Positions 24,385 through 36,024 of a DNA stretch of 64,000 bases are shown one piece after another. Position 1 is the first letter of the stretch. The number at the start of each line of letters is the position of its first letter. The stretch lies in the NCBI GenBank assembly GCA_030674185.1, contig CM060311.1, positions 97,077,013 through 97,141,012 of the forward strand, in the 5' to 3' direction. The stretch is from Monoplex corrugatus (taxonomy: Eukaryota > Mollusca > Gastropoda > Littorinimorpha > Ranellidae). The position numbers and the translations under genes are program-made. The notes beneath the pieces were generated by a model. The model was not told the DNA's origin. It saw nothing but the letters and a program-made list of their open reading frames with translations, and did not search any database.

Positions 24385-25010
24385 ATTCATCATGATGTAC
24401 CCTGCCGCATGGCGTTGGCCATCATGGCCCTCCGTATGAATCTATCCTTTGTGACTGCAAGTACATCTTCCACCTGTCTGTCTTCATCCACTGCACAAGT
24501 CTATCCAATATTTCCACCCTGGGTCTACCTGGTGCTCTTTTTCGCTCCAGCTTTCCTGATTTGACTAGGTGGTCTTGCCTCATAAAATGTCCTATAAATG
24601 TTGCTTTGTCTCTTCTTAATCTTTTTCATTAATGTTCTTTCTGTGTCTGCCTCCTTCAAGACTGTCTCATTTGTTTCCTTTGCTGTCCATGGAACTCTTT
24701 AACATTCTTCTTAGAATCCACACTTTAGCTGCCTCAACCTTCTTCTGACTTTTCTTGTTGACTGTCCACACCTCACAACCGTACAACTGTACCTGTTCTA
24801 TGTAACATTCAAAAACTCTCTTCCTGATAGGCATAATAATTAATAGGCATTTGTCGGTCAGAACGCTTTTCACTTTCTTGAATGCTGCTTTAGCCTGGCC
24901 GCTTCTGTTGGGTATTTCTAACTGCATCTGCCATCTGGTGAGATGACTGTTTCCAGATATTTAAACTTCTCAATTTGTTTCAATGTGGTGCTATCTGTCT
25001 GCCATTGCAT
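24385..25010 (-). mobile_element. RTE-like LINE, decayed RT C-terminus and tail
   Basis: The minus strand gives KAAFKKVKSVLTDKCLLI, IRKRVFECYIEQVQLYGCEV and WTVNKKSQKKVEAAKVWILR (the post-RT thumb region). It continues with frameshifts through an ATFIGHFM-like block to the PCRMALAIM-complementary 3' end. Same family as 57960-59830 (WTINK, IEQVQLYGCE). Broken frame, no function expected. Confidence 0.75.
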
Positions 25011-25189
25011 GAGGGGATTTCTCTCTCTCTCTTTTCTTTTTTTTTTTTTTTTTTACTGATTACACCTGACTTCAGATTTAGATTAACTGGATAAAATGTG
25101 CAAGCATCAAGAGAAGAACACTGATAATTGTGTGCATGCAAGTACAACCACGCACACACCTGCACGCATACACGCATGCGCGCACAGCA

Positions 25190-25191
25190 AC

Positions 25192-25269
<78 letters not shown>

Positions 25270-25292
25270 CACGCACACGCACACCACACACA
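25190..25292. repeat. CA microsatellite
   Basis: Pure (CA)n with ACGCACACGCACACCAC at the right end, just downstream of the donor of exon 25318-25381. Confidence 0.95.
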
Positions 25293-25317
25293 CAAACATA
25301 TCTTGCTAACAAGTTAC

Positions 25318-25381
25318 CTTGTTGCTGTCTGCTGGATTGTCACTGAGGTACACAACAGGCCCTGGATGAGTTTTACGAGAT
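25318..25381 (-). CDS. STXBP5: Tomosyn exon (KTHPGPVVYLSDNPAD)
   Basis: A 64-bp exon reading SRKTHPGPVVYLSDNPADSN then K, the tomosyn linker KTHPGPVVHLSDNP. The acceptor is TTGTGCAG|ATCTCG and the donor is AACAAG|GTAACT. The first base completes CT|A (Leu) of the previous exon, and the exon ends in phase 0. A CA microsatellite begins within about 30 bp of the donor, and a tRNA-derived SINE begins about 50 bp before the acceptor on the transcribed strand. Confidence 0.95.
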
Positions 25382-25432
25382 CTGCACAATGTTTTTACCA
25401 TTTAAAGAAAGAACAAAACTATTTCCCTACTT

Positions 25433-25700
25433 CACAAGCTAAATGGGTAGGATACCATACTTCCATCTGGAAGGTCTGAGTTCGATCCTGCCATGATTGC
25501 ACCAAGTGGGTAAAGGGTGGAGATTTTTCCTGATTTCCCAAGTCTAAACACTGTGGCTGAACCCAAATCATGAGCGTACATACACACAGAAAATCAAATA
25601 CCAATGTTCAAGATATTGTAAGCCATGTCAAGAGTTCAGTGGCTTTTTTTTCGGGGGGGGGGGGGGCAATAATAACTCCATTTCCAAACAATGTCGAAGC
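25433..25700 (+). mobile_element. tRNA-derived SINE A
   Basis: A head with A-box-like GCTAAATGGGTAGGATAC and B-box GGTCTGAGTTCGATCCTGCC is followed by AAGTGGGTAAAGGGTGGAGA, TTTTTCCTGATTTCCCAAG, AAATCAAATACCAATGTTCA and AGATATTGTAAGCCATGTCA. This order matches a SINE I know from gastropod genomes (from memory, not searched). It contains an interrupting poly(T)/poly(G) run near 25644-25667. It sits about 50 bp upstream of a tomosyn acceptor, antisense to the gene. Confidence 0.65.
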
Positions 25701-26307
25701 ATGCTAGATACATTTCATACAACAATCGATGCTAACACCCAGGTGCGGAGGCCCTATATTAACTTAATGCAATATAAACATAGGTCCATAATAATGCAGT
25801 GTAAACAGAGTTCATTAAGAATAACAATAATAACAAGAAGGTAATAAAGAGTACCACTAGCCAACAAAGCATATATAAAGTACCTAGCATGCATACCCAC
25901 CAAAGACAGAACCTGCAGACTGTGCAATAACAAAACATCTGCAGAGAGTGGACAAACCAATATGTATACATGTTTCCAAGAAAACATTGCTCACAACACA
26001 CTGACCAAAGAATCAGTCATAATGAATACACAAGTGCACACAATATTCTATAATTTTCAAGACGTAACACAATATTCCATTTTCAAGACGTGAAAACATG
26101 ATTGTAACAAACACATAAACGAAACAATCAGTCATAATAAATTAAAAAAGTGAACAAAATAGTCTATTTTCAAGACGTAAAACAGGACTGTAACCAGACT
26201 CCATGAATTTTATCAGGTCTATCAAACTAGATTGCAAATATCTCTTTGGTAAATTTACACTTAAAATCACACATACATCATCAACCAGCTTTAATAATAA
26301 TAGGACA

Positions 26308-26309
26308 CA

Positions 26310-26356
<47 letters not shown>
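26308..26356. repeat. CA microsatellite
   Basis: About 45 bp of CA. A second CA/CACCACA tract lies at 26520-26613. Sequence 25700-26300 is intron with a weak internal doublet (CAAGACGTAA) and nothing else seen. Confidence 0.9.
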
Positions 26357-26358
<2 letters not shown>

Positions 26359-26689
26359 TAAACTTAATTATCCAAGAGATATATGGCTGTACGTTAACAA
26401 TAATGAATAAATGAATTGTCATTTCTCACCAAATAAATGTTCATTTATCAGTTGCCCAATTGAACATCCAAACAAACATGCACACGCAAGCTGGCACGGG
26501 TAAAACAAACACAACACGCACCGCACACGCACACACACACACAGCACAGCACACACACACACACACACACACACCACACACCACACACACACACCACACA
26601 CACACACCACACACCTGTATACATGCACACAGGCATAACACACAGAGAGTAACTACAACCAAAATAAAGTGAATTTTGTTTTCACTCAC

Positions 26690-26824
26690 AGTTCAATGGC
26701 TTTGTTCCAGTTGATGACATAGCCTGAGAGGATGAAAGACTCAATGTTGACAATATGGACGTTGCCCCTCTCGGTCCCAATGTACAACCACTTACTTTGA
26801 AAGGGCAGATGGCAATACGTTATC
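26690..26824 (-). CDS. STXBP5: Tomosyn exon (PFQSKWLYIGTERGN blade)
   Basis: Encodes ITYCHLPFQSKWLYIGTERG, then NVHIVNIESFILSGYVINWN and KAIEL. It is nearly identical to the tomosyn consensus, which separates this gene from its relative Lgl, where this block is different. The acceptor is CCACCAG|GATAAC and the donor is GAACT|GTGAGT. It is 135 bp, phase-compatible with both neighbours (AG|G in, CT|A out). Asn replaces the Met usual in vertebrates in YVI-M-WNK; this is a conservative observation and no sign of decay. Confidence 0.97.
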
Positions 26825-27599
26825 CTGGTGGCATCACAGACATTCATAATGTTGTTAAGAATTATGACCACCTAAAGAAAACACAGTTTAGATGGCAGCA
26901 TCACAAGAATTGCCTACATCCTCATCTTTATATGCTTGCATTCTATACACATCAAAAAATAAGGCAGACAACTTACCAAAAAAAAAAAAGTGACTTGTTA
27001 AGTAGCTCATCACCTCTGTGTTCGTGTTCTTCATTTTTTCTAAACATGGAAAAGAAAAAAATGAGACTTCAGCCTTCTGAACCCTTTCTGACTAGGACGA
27101 CACTGCATTTTCTTGTCTTGACATTTCAAGCTATCTTGTCTACCCTGTCTGGGGAAAGAGAGATGCCAATGGCACATCATTAGTTTTAATGTTTTCAGTG
27201 CTATTTTTAAAAGAACTTTTCAGTGCAATAATAAGACTGTTTGGCTTCTGACTTTTCTGGAGGCGTGAAACTTCCCAAAGAGGATGAGAGAAAAAGAAAT
27301 AAACAGGCTGCTTTGATCTCGTTATTTTATGCAAGACCCCTGAACACCTTCTACAAAATTAGAAGTTTTCTCTTTTCTGCCTGTGAACTAATGACGCAAT
27401 AAAAGTGAAACATGAACTACAAGTGGATAAAAACGGCGAAATGTTGAGGAGCCATCTTAATGATGGAACAAAGAGACTGCAAATTGCCAGATCATGAAAA
27501 CTGGTACTTCCTGTTTCTGTGCTGGTTAGAAAGCCTGTGATTGTTCTTCCACCCCCACCCCCCCAACAACCCACCCTCTCCCCCACTAATATGTAACAA

Positions 27600-28165
27600 T
27601 GTAAGCTTTGATACAGCTCACTATTCTGTGAAAACAATATGCAAATACATGTGACTGCTATCATCTGCTCACTATTCTGTGAAAACAATATGCAAATACA
27701 TGTGACTGCTACCATCTGCTCCTTTCTGAGAAAACAATATGCAAATACATGTGACTGCTACCATCTGCTCACTATTCTGAGAAAACAATATGCAAAATAC
27801 ATGTGACTGCTATCATCTGCTCATATTCTGAGAAAACAATATGCAAAATACATTGACTGCTATCATCTGCTCATATTCTGTGAGAAACAATGAGCAAAAT
27901 ACATGAGTGCTTTCATCTGCTCATTATTCTGTGAGAAACAATGAGCAAAATACATGATGCTTTCATCTGCTCATTATTCTGTGAGAAACATGAGCAAATA
28001 CATGGAGTGCTATCATCTGCATTTTCTTAAACATGAGCAAATATGTATGTGAGTGCTTTCATCTGCTCATTATTCTGTGAGAAACAATGAGCAAAATACA
28101 CTGAGTGCTTTCATCTGCTCATTATTCTGTGAGAAACAATGAGCAAAATACATGAGTGCATCATC
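27600..28165. repeat. About 51-bp minisatellite, about 11 degenerate units
   Basis: The unit reads TGCTCACTATTCTGTGAAAA, CAATATGCAAATACATGTGA and CTGCTATCATC. Left units are regular. Right units change to GAGAAACAATGAGCAAAATA and lose bases. It ends where a decayed LINE begins. Sequence 26825-27599 holds no other recognised feature. Confidence 0.92.
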
Positions 28166-28890
28166 AGCCTCATACTGTCATAGTTTTCTCCAAGTCACCT
28201 GTCACCAGTCACCATCATGGAGTTCAATGGCAGCCACCATACCAGACATCACAAGAACAGCTTTCCATTTACTTCGGTCTTTTGACTTTTCTGTGCTACT
28301 GCATACACCTACAAGCCCGCTGTCTGGGTGTTCTACCTGGATTTCTTTTGGTCAACGTTTCCTTGTATAACTGTTGTCATTAGGGTTATGCTGTGCGTTG
28401 TGGCTGCATGGCAGATGTATTTCATCTTTCTTTTGTTGATTTCTGCCAGCAGTTGACATATGACTGCCAGGTCGTTCAAAATGCTTTCATTTCATATTTT
28501 TTGGGTCTATTTTGGCTCTAAGAAGCTGCCTGTAGAACCACATCTCTGCCGCTTTGGTCATATTTCCAACTGCTTTTCTGCATGTCCAAGCTTCACAGCC
28601 ATACATCATTACTGGCCAGATCAGACATGTTAGAATTTGATTTTAAGAACTCTTGGTTTGCTATATCTTTCCAAATGTTACTGAGTTGAATTTTTTTCTG
28701 TTTTACCATTCCAATACATATTTTGATGTTTTTAGTACAAGTGCCATCGTGAGCTTCAAGTAATACTTAAAATCACTCACATTTTCTAAAGTAGCTTGTT
28801 ATCTCCAAGTATTCTGACATTAACCTCCTCTTTTGTGTCCTACTTGCACTGTTCAAGAATTTCTGATATATCAGTTTTTACAGCTGAGCT
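28165..28890 (-). mobile_element. Decayed RTE-like LINE, RT C-terminal part
   Basis: The minus strand yields MMYGCEAWTCRKAVGNMTKA and AEMWFYRQLLRAKIDPKN, the familiar YGCEAWT...AEMWFYRRLLR block after the RT palm. It is followed by many stops and indels toward the 3' end at the minisatellite boundary. It is related to, but not the same subfamily as, 24385-25010. No function expected. 28891-29629 is unassigned intron. Confidence 0.7.
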
Positions 28891-29629
28891 GTTCCTTTGT
28901 GATACAACACATAAATGGAGTGTGTACAACCAATAAAACTATTATCATTAATGTGTATGCTATACTGAGTTTCAAAAGTCCCTAACAACATGAATGTTGA
29001 AATAATTTGCAGTATTATGAATCAATACAGATACTCACAAAAGTATGCTGAGACATTAGCCACACAAACACTGAATATCATATTCATACCCTGTACATTT
29101 ACAATTATGACACCCATAACAACTATTATTACATCTAATGATCCATACAACCCAAACAACTCTAGTGAGATGCATTTTGTGTAATATAAACCTCAGCGCT
29201 TTCACCAACTTCTGGTACACTTCTATCCACAAGCATGACAGACACACAAACAAACTGATGTAAATTGTTTTATATATTCTTTCCCTCACTATGGATAATC
29301 ATAAAGTATGTGTTGTGGGAAAGGGGTGGGGGTGGGGGTGGGAGGCTGCTGGCTGATATTCGCTATCATTATGACTATGAGGGGTCTGCTGTATACCATC
29401 ATCAAGTCAGATCAGGTTGTAGCACTGCCAGCAACACCAGGACAGCAATTTTATTGTTAGTCATGCAAATCAGGACATAACAGCAACTAGTCACTACTGC
29501 TACAAACCATACAGGTAATTTCTTTCATCTTTCTCACCAATTCTTTGCACTGAGCTTTCACCCAAACCACTTACAAGCAGGAAAAGGGTGATACACAACT
29601 AACAGGATCACACAAACGTCCATCAGTGT

Positions 29630-30432
29630 TTCACTTGCAAAGTCCACTGGTTAGGGCTTCTCACAGCAAAGTCCACTGGTTAGGGTTTCTCACAGCAAAG
29701 TCCATTGGTTAGGGCTTCTCACAGCAAAGTCCACTGGTTAGGGCTTCTCACAGCAAAGTCCATTGGTTAGGGCTTCTCACAGCAAAGTCCATTGGTTAGG
29801 GCTTCTCACAGCAAAGTCTGTTGGTTTGGGCTTCTCACAGCAAAGTCCATTGGTTAGGGCTTCTCACAGCAAAGTCCATGGTTAGAGCTTCTCACAGCAA
29901 AGTCATGGTTAGGGCTTCTCACAGCAAAGTCCATTGGTTAGGGCTTCTCACAGCAAAGTCCAATGGTTAGGGCTTCTCACAGCAAAGTCCATTGGTTAGG
30001 GCTTCTCACAGCAAAGTCCACTGGTTAGGGCTTCTCACAACAAAGTCCAATTGGATAGGGCTTTTCACAGCAAAGTCCACTGGCTAGGGCTTATCACAGC
30101 AAAGTTCATGGTTAGGGCTTCTCACAGCAAAGTCCATTGGTTAGGGCTTCTCACAGCAAAGTCCACTGGTTAGGGCTTCTCATAGCAAAGTCCATTGGTT
30201 AGGGCTTCTCACAGCAAAGTCCATTGGTTTGGCTTCTCACAGCAAAGTCATTGGTTAGGGCTTCTCACAGCAAAGTCCATGGTTAGGGCTTCTCACAGCA
30301 AAGTCCACTGGTTAGGGCTTCTCACAGCAAAGTCTGTTGGTTTGGGCTTCTCACAGCAAAGTTCATGGTTAGGGCTTCTCATAGCAAAGTCCACTGGTTA
30401 GGGCTTCTCACAGCAAAGTCCATTGGTTTCGG
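29630..30432. repeat. 29-bp minisatellite, about 27 units
   Basis: The unit is AGGGCTTCTCACAGCAAAGT plus CCATTGGTT, with CCACTGGTT and shortened CCATGGTT variants. Intronic, about 290 bp from exon 30725-30825. Confidence 0.96.
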
Positions 30433-30724
30433 CACAATTTGTGGCAGTACCACCCAATGGATCCTATAGTGCTCAACTTCATCATTTTCAATGGCCAGGT
30501 AACTGTATCAGCAAACAACTGTCATGCCAGTATCAGTCAGTAGAGTTTCTTTACTCGTCAATTTTTTTCTAACTTGTTTTAACAACATGACTATGAAATT
30601 CTAACATCAAACAAAAAATACAAACGTGTCCAGTATGAAACAGGCATTTCTCTAAATTCCTCCTGTTCTGATTCCCTTCTCAACATTTTTTTTTTTCTCT
30701 GACTAACCTAATGGTGGCACTGAC

Positions 30725-30825
30725 CTCTCTCTTTGGAACTTGAGTGAATGAACGATCTCTGGCTTTTTCTGTCTGTAGTTCCACAAGTGAAGTGTGTCAT
30801 CTGAACACACTGTGACCAGGGCACC
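30725..30825 (-). CDS. STXBP5: Tomosyn exon (WD40 blade, DDTLHLWN)
   Basis: Encodes GALVTVCSDDTLHLWNYRQK and then KPEIVHSLKFQRER, the highly conserved tomosyn stretch ADDTLHLWNLRQKRP. The acceptor is TTATTCAG|GGTGCC and the donor is AGAG|GTCAGT. Its 101 bp are 33 codons plus two bases, completed by the G that opens the next exon (AG|G = Arg). There is no frame disruption. A 29-bp minisatellite lies about 300 bp downstream in the intron. Confidence 0.95.
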
Positions 30826-31343
30826 CTGAATAAACAACAAATCGCCATATTTAGACATATAACTGAACACTGTAAATGATATGGCACTTATTTAGACTAA
30901 AGGATTTTTAAAGATGGTGTGGGTGACGGTAATGTGGTGTTGGCAGCAAAGTTTTATTTTTTCAGTGTGGTTTTACATAATAAACACAAATCCTTTGTCC
31001 ACTTTAAAACTGAAGTAAATTAAAACAGACCACTGTTTTTTAGACTACCTTTTGTTATGTATCTTCAACCTGGGTAGTCTGACCATATGCAATTATCCTA
31101 CAGCAAATAACAGCCTCCTGTCCTCAAAAGATGTTTTTGTAGAATAAACTGCCCAGACAGCACCATATGTAAACCAGCAGAAGATGCTGCCAGATACTCT
31201 CTGAAAAAAGGCGTTCTGTATTGCAGCCACCATACTTTGAATGGCAAATGACTGAATTTCAAATAAATGTTAAAAACAAAAAGGAAAAATAACAAAAAGA
31301 ACTATAATAATACTATTAGAAAGAACAAGCGTACATATATGAG

Positions 31344-31560
<217 letters not shown>

Positions 31561-31907
31561 GCATGCATTGTATATACATGTGCGTTTTGTGTGAAAAGTT
31601 AAAAAGTTGAAAAAGATGAAAGCCTTGTACACTGTCTTGGTTTTCATGTGCTGTGTCACATTTTCCACTTTCAGGGGTCACCAGCATATTCATCTAAAAA
31701 TGGCCGAAGTCATTTCAACACAGTCATGCATCTGATTGACAATGCTCCTCCACACAATTATCTTGATTTTAGTGGTCTTCTCCAATCAGAAAAAAAGGAA
31801 CAGGGGCATTATTTCAATAAACAAAATTCAATATTACAATAAAAATGGAAGACACAATCTGATTCTGGCATGCCTGAGCTGGTGGCAGGTTTGACAAATT
31901 ATTACTT

Positions 31908-32027
31908 ATAATAATAATAATAATTACAATATTTATATAGCGCAAAATCTTGATAAAATCAAATCTAAGCGCTGAAGCAGACACACACGCAAGCACGCAC
32001 GCACGCACGCACGCACACACACGCACG

Positions 32028-32081
<54 letters not shown>

Positions 32082-33585
32082 TGGCTATAAATGGCGAGAA
32101 AGAATAAAAGCAATAAAAGCAAGAATAAAACCAATGGAAAATTATAGAGCATAGCATATACAATTATATATTATAACCATGTGATTCCCTCCGAGCGGAG
32201 ACAGGCTGCAGATGGGGGGGGGGGGGGGGGGGGGGGGGTTGAGTGAGGTTAGGATTTTATGCGGAGGAGAAAAGGTGAGTTTTGAGAGCGGACTTGAAGG
32301 AGACAAAAGTAGGTTGCTGACGGACTGAGAGAGGAAGTTTGTTCCAGGAGAGTGGACCAGAAACAGAGAAGGCTCGTGGACCATAGGTATTGAGCTTAGT
32401 GCGTGGAAAGCGAAAAGTCAGAGGATCGGAGGCAGAGCGGAGGGTACGTGAGGGAACATAGATCTCAAGTAGGCTTGACAGGTAATCGGGGGCTGCGTTA
32501 TTGAGGCTTTTGTAGCACATGGTGTCTAGTTTGTACTGTATGCGCTTTGATACAGGGAGCCAGTGAAGTTGTGCCAGGAGAGGAGATATGTGGTCAGCTT
32601 TTTTCTTTTTGAGTACAAGGCGTACAGCATTGTTTTGAATGCGCTGTAGGATGTGAATGGTGGAGGCAGGAAGACCAGACAGGAGTGAATTGCAATAGTC
32701 AATGCGAGACATTATGAAGGAGAGAACGAGTTTTGCAGTTGTTTCCACAGAGAGATACTTCCTGATCAGCCTTATACGATGGAGATGATAGTAGCAAGAT
32801 CTGGCAGTTTGAGTAACAAAGTTGTTCATGGAGAGGGTAGAGTCAATGCAGACACCAAGGTTTTTAGCTGAATCAGAAATTGGGACTGACGTGTTACATA
32901 ATGGGAGAGAAAGAGGAGGCAGCTGAGAAAGTTTCTGACGGGTGCCAATGAGGATAGCTTCTGTTTTGTCATCATTAAGCTGAAGTCTATTGTGTGTCAT
33001 CCAGTTCTTAATGTCCGAGTAACACTCAGTGGTGCGAGTCAACAGGCGCTGTATATTATCAGGTGAGTCACTGTCTTGAAGTTGGGTGTCATCAGCATAG
33101 AAGTGGTGTTTTATAGAATGGGAGTTGATGATGGTGGACAGGGGGGAGGTGTAAAGAGTGAAAAGAACAGGGCCAAGGACAGATCCTTGTGGAACACCAC
33201 AGGTCAGGTATGCGGGTTGAGAGTAAGTGCTATTGATGAGAACGGTTTGTTTTCTGTTGGATAGGTATGAAGTGAACCAAGACAGAGCAATGTCAGAGAT
33301 GCCAAAAGTATGATGAAGTCTAGAAAGGAGAATACCATGATCAATGGTATCAAAGGCTGCAGACAGATCAAGGAGTGTGAGGAGAGAGACTTTGCCAGTA
33401 TCAGTTGCAAGGAGGAGATTGTTGAGAATGTGTAGTAGGGCAGTTTCAGTGCTATGGCACTGGCGGTAGGCTGACTGGAAAGGATTGAGGAGATTGTTGA
33501 CAGACAGGTGAGAGTTCAGCTGGTTGAGGACGACTTTTTCAAGGAGTTTTGACAAGAAAGAGAGTTTTGAATGTTTCATTTTAAT
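31908..33585 (-). mobile_element. L2-type LINE, 5'-truncated, with open RT frame
   Basis: About 438 uninterrupted codons from about 33570 to the stop at 32257. They include FLSKLLEKVVLNQL, QSAYRQCHSTETALLHILNN, LLDLSAAFDTIDHGILLSRL, CGVPQGSVLGPVLFTLYTSP and the catalytic HHFYADDTQLQ, then the C-terminal RRIDYCNSLL-like and LHWLPVSKRIQYK blocks ending KTHLFSSA. The 3' UTR holds a poly(C) run (32215-32238 as G), a (GT)n(GCGT)n tract and the terminal GCGCTATATAAATATTGTAA with TTA repeats. The endonuclease half is missing; upstream is CA repeat. The open frame suggests a recent insertion. Lies in a tomosyn intron in the same orientation as the gene. Confidence 0.9.
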
Positions 33586-33587
33586 TA

Positions 33588-33606
33588 CACACACACACTC
33601 ACATGC

Positions 33607-33679
<73 letters not shown>

Positions 33680-33840
33680 CACACAAACATATGCATGCAC
33701 ACACACACACCACGCACACATGCATACACGCACATGCACATGCATGCAAGCACACAACATGCACGCACACATGCACTCACTCACAAAGACACAAACAGAC
33801 ACACACAGACACGCAGACACACACATGCGTGCACACGAGA
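33588..33840. repeat. CA microsatellite at the truncation point of the L2 element
   Basis: CACACG/CATGCA-rich alternating tract. The open RT frame runs through it only because the dinucleotide repeat lacks stops. It separates the element from exon 33971-34052 by about 130 bp. Confidence 0.93.
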
Positions 33841-33970
33841 AAAGGATGACAAAAAAGGAAGCAAAAGGACAGAATGAATGAGAGAAAGACAGACAGACAG
33901 ACAGAGACAGATGAGCACATAGTGAGTAGTGAGGGGTGGGTGGGTCAAGCAATATCTGAACCAAACTGAC

Positions 33971-34052
33971 CTCATTGATAAGGAAGAGGACTTGAAGAAT
34001 GGCCACCTCCCCATCATGCAGGATGTGAATGTCCACTCCAGGACGACCAATG
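33971..34052 (-). CDS. STXBP5: Tomosyn (STXBP5-like) exon, most upstream one recognised
   Basis: Reads GRPGVDIHILHDGEVAILQV then LFLINE, matching the first propeller of tomosyn (family pattern FGRPGVEC...LQFLINEG). The acceptor is read at CCAG|CATTGG and the donor is GAG|GTCAGT. It is 82 bp, entered with two bases of a codon already used, and it leaves in phase 0, which fits the next exon starting GALVTVCSDD. Tomosyn is a cytosolic WD40 protein whose C-terminal R-SNARE-like helix pairs with syntaxin-1 and SNAP-25 and limits synaptic vesicle priming; that domain lies outside this window. The preceding exon (family residues around SALAFDPVQ...GTQTGAL) was searched for by eye and not found. An alternative acceptor a few bases upstream cannot be excluded. 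Confidence 0.88.
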
Positions 34053-34589
34053 CTGGCAGCTGGTTAAGGAGCTTTGCCCAATTTCAAGTTTACACAAATG
34101 TACAATTGACACCAACCATGCATTTTGCTAACACTGATTTACTTAGTGATTATACCATCTCCTGATCAACTCAATTACTTCATTGGCATTGGCATTACAT
34201 TATGTCATTCACATCATTTCCATAACAAACTACTAATCCCATATCCACAGAGCTTTGTTTGTTTGTTTATTTTCGCCCTTGCAAAGAAAATTCTATTATC
34301 TTAGATTTCAGTCAATACATCATAATTCAAACAAGCAGGTGGAAAGTCCTACACAATCAACACAACAATCACAAAAAATATGATCAACAATAACAATGAT
34401 AATACTGATAGTAACAGTTATGTACACATGTTTACAATGACACATTTTTCATGGAAAATCATACACAATATATTATATAAATCAAAAATCAAGAGAGGAG
34501 AGCCGTGAATGCTTAAAAAACAAAAACAAAAACAAAAAAAATGTACAATGATTACAGAATCTGAGTTTTCCTATGATGATTCATGAGCA

Positions 34590-34692
34590 TAAAGGGTAAT
34601 GGTGATGATGATGATGGTGGTGGTGATGGTGGAGGTGCTGACAATGATGATGAAGATGAAAGTAGTGATGACAATGATGATGATAATATGAA
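34590..34692. repeat. GAT/GGT trinucleotide-rich tract
   Basis: Imperfect GATGATGATGGTGGTGGTGATGGTGG followed by AATGATGATGA repeats. 34053-34589 is unassigned. Confidence 0.85.
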
Positions 34693-34769
34693 TTCCACTT
34701 TGGTTTGAGGCTGTCTGATATGGCTGTACCTACTACCTTGCTGGTTCTTTTGACAGAGCTGTGAACACA

Positions 34770-34935
34770 AGCCCAGATATCTTGTGGGGTGTCCCAACCG
34801 CAACATTAAAAACTGGACTGTTCACTGCCCATCTTAACGTTTCCATCATTCTGGTGGTGTCAATTTAGTGTTTCACGATCCCTCTCCTCTCCCCTCCTCC
34901 ATTCCCATTTCAAAACCCTGCTAGCGTAGGAAGTC
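34770..34935. repeat. Dispersed repeat E, copy 3
   Basis: GTTCACTGCCCATCTTAACG, ATTCTGGTGGTGTCAATTTA, TTCCCATTTCAAAACCC and AGTCTGCCAAATG match 200-360 in order. Its last segment reads directly into the adjacent 54-bp array. Confidence 0.6.
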
Positions 34936-35300
34936 TGCCAAATGTTGCTAACAGATATTAGTGGAGTGGATAAGAAAGCGTAAGGAGTCTGCCAAATGTT
35001 GCTAACAGATATGGGTGGAGTGGATAAGGAAACGTAGGGAGTCTGCCAAATGCTGCCAACAGATATTAGTGGAGTGGATAAGGAAGCGTAGGAGTCTGCC
35101 AAATGTTGCTAACAGATATGGATGGAGTGGATAAGGAAGCGTAAGAAGTCTGCCAAATGTTGCTAACAGACATGGGTGGAGTGGATAAGGAAACGTAGGG
35201 AGTCTGCCAAATGCTGCCAACAGATATTAGTGGAGTGGATAAGGAAGCGTAGGGAGTCTGCCAAATGTTGCTAACAGATATGGATGGAGTGGATAAGGAA
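34925..35300. repeat. 54-bp minisatellite, about 7 units
   Basis: The unit is GTCTGCCAAATGTTGCTAAC, AGATATGGGTGGAGTGGATA and AGGAAACGTAGGGA, with GATATTAGTGG and AGCGTA variants. Units of the two variant types alternate. Confidence 0.95.
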
Positions 35301-35566
35301 TAGTTGGAGTGCCCCAAGTCCCTCTTGAACAAACCATAAACAAACTACAAACAAAACCGATTGTAACAATGATTATCTTGTTTCAATGATTTATGTGTGT
35401 GCATATTTCAGAGTTCTGATTACTCATTTGCCAATGGTGTAGTCAGAAGTTTTAAAATACTGTTTGTTCGCGAGTTTATACACATTTTTACCATATTTCA
35501 ATAACCAGACTGCATTTCAATGATTCATAACAAAGCTTAGACCTTGCTGATGTTCAGTGTAGTCCA

Positions 35567-35656
35567 CACACACACATGCATGCACACACATGTGCACATA
35601 CGCATGCACGCACACGCACACATGCATGCACGCACGCGCATGCACGCACACACGCG

Positions 35657-35740
<84 letters not shown>
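35567..35740. repeat. CA microsatellite with GCATGC interruptions
   Basis: CACACATGCATGCAC- and CGCGCA-containing left half, pure (CA)n right half to 35740. Confidence 0.95.
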
Positions 35741-35742
<2 letters not shown>

Positions 35743-36024
35743 TCCTGAAGATTTTTTTAAATTGTATATGAGATTTGCTGCGCATGCAATAATAGTAACA
35801 TTAGAATCGATATAATTTCTCTTTATTTCTGTCATCTGCCTATTCCCACAAGTGGTTTGTGATATACAGCATAAATGGTTATAAGCCAATTTTAATGTGA
35901 TGAGTGACTTTTTTTTTTTTGAGACAAAAGTAATCCTACCTCTGTAAGAAAGGAAGTTGTGTACATTCATGGTCATATGAAATGGTTTAATCTAAAAACA
36001 AACCAGAGAAAGCACTCTGATCTG

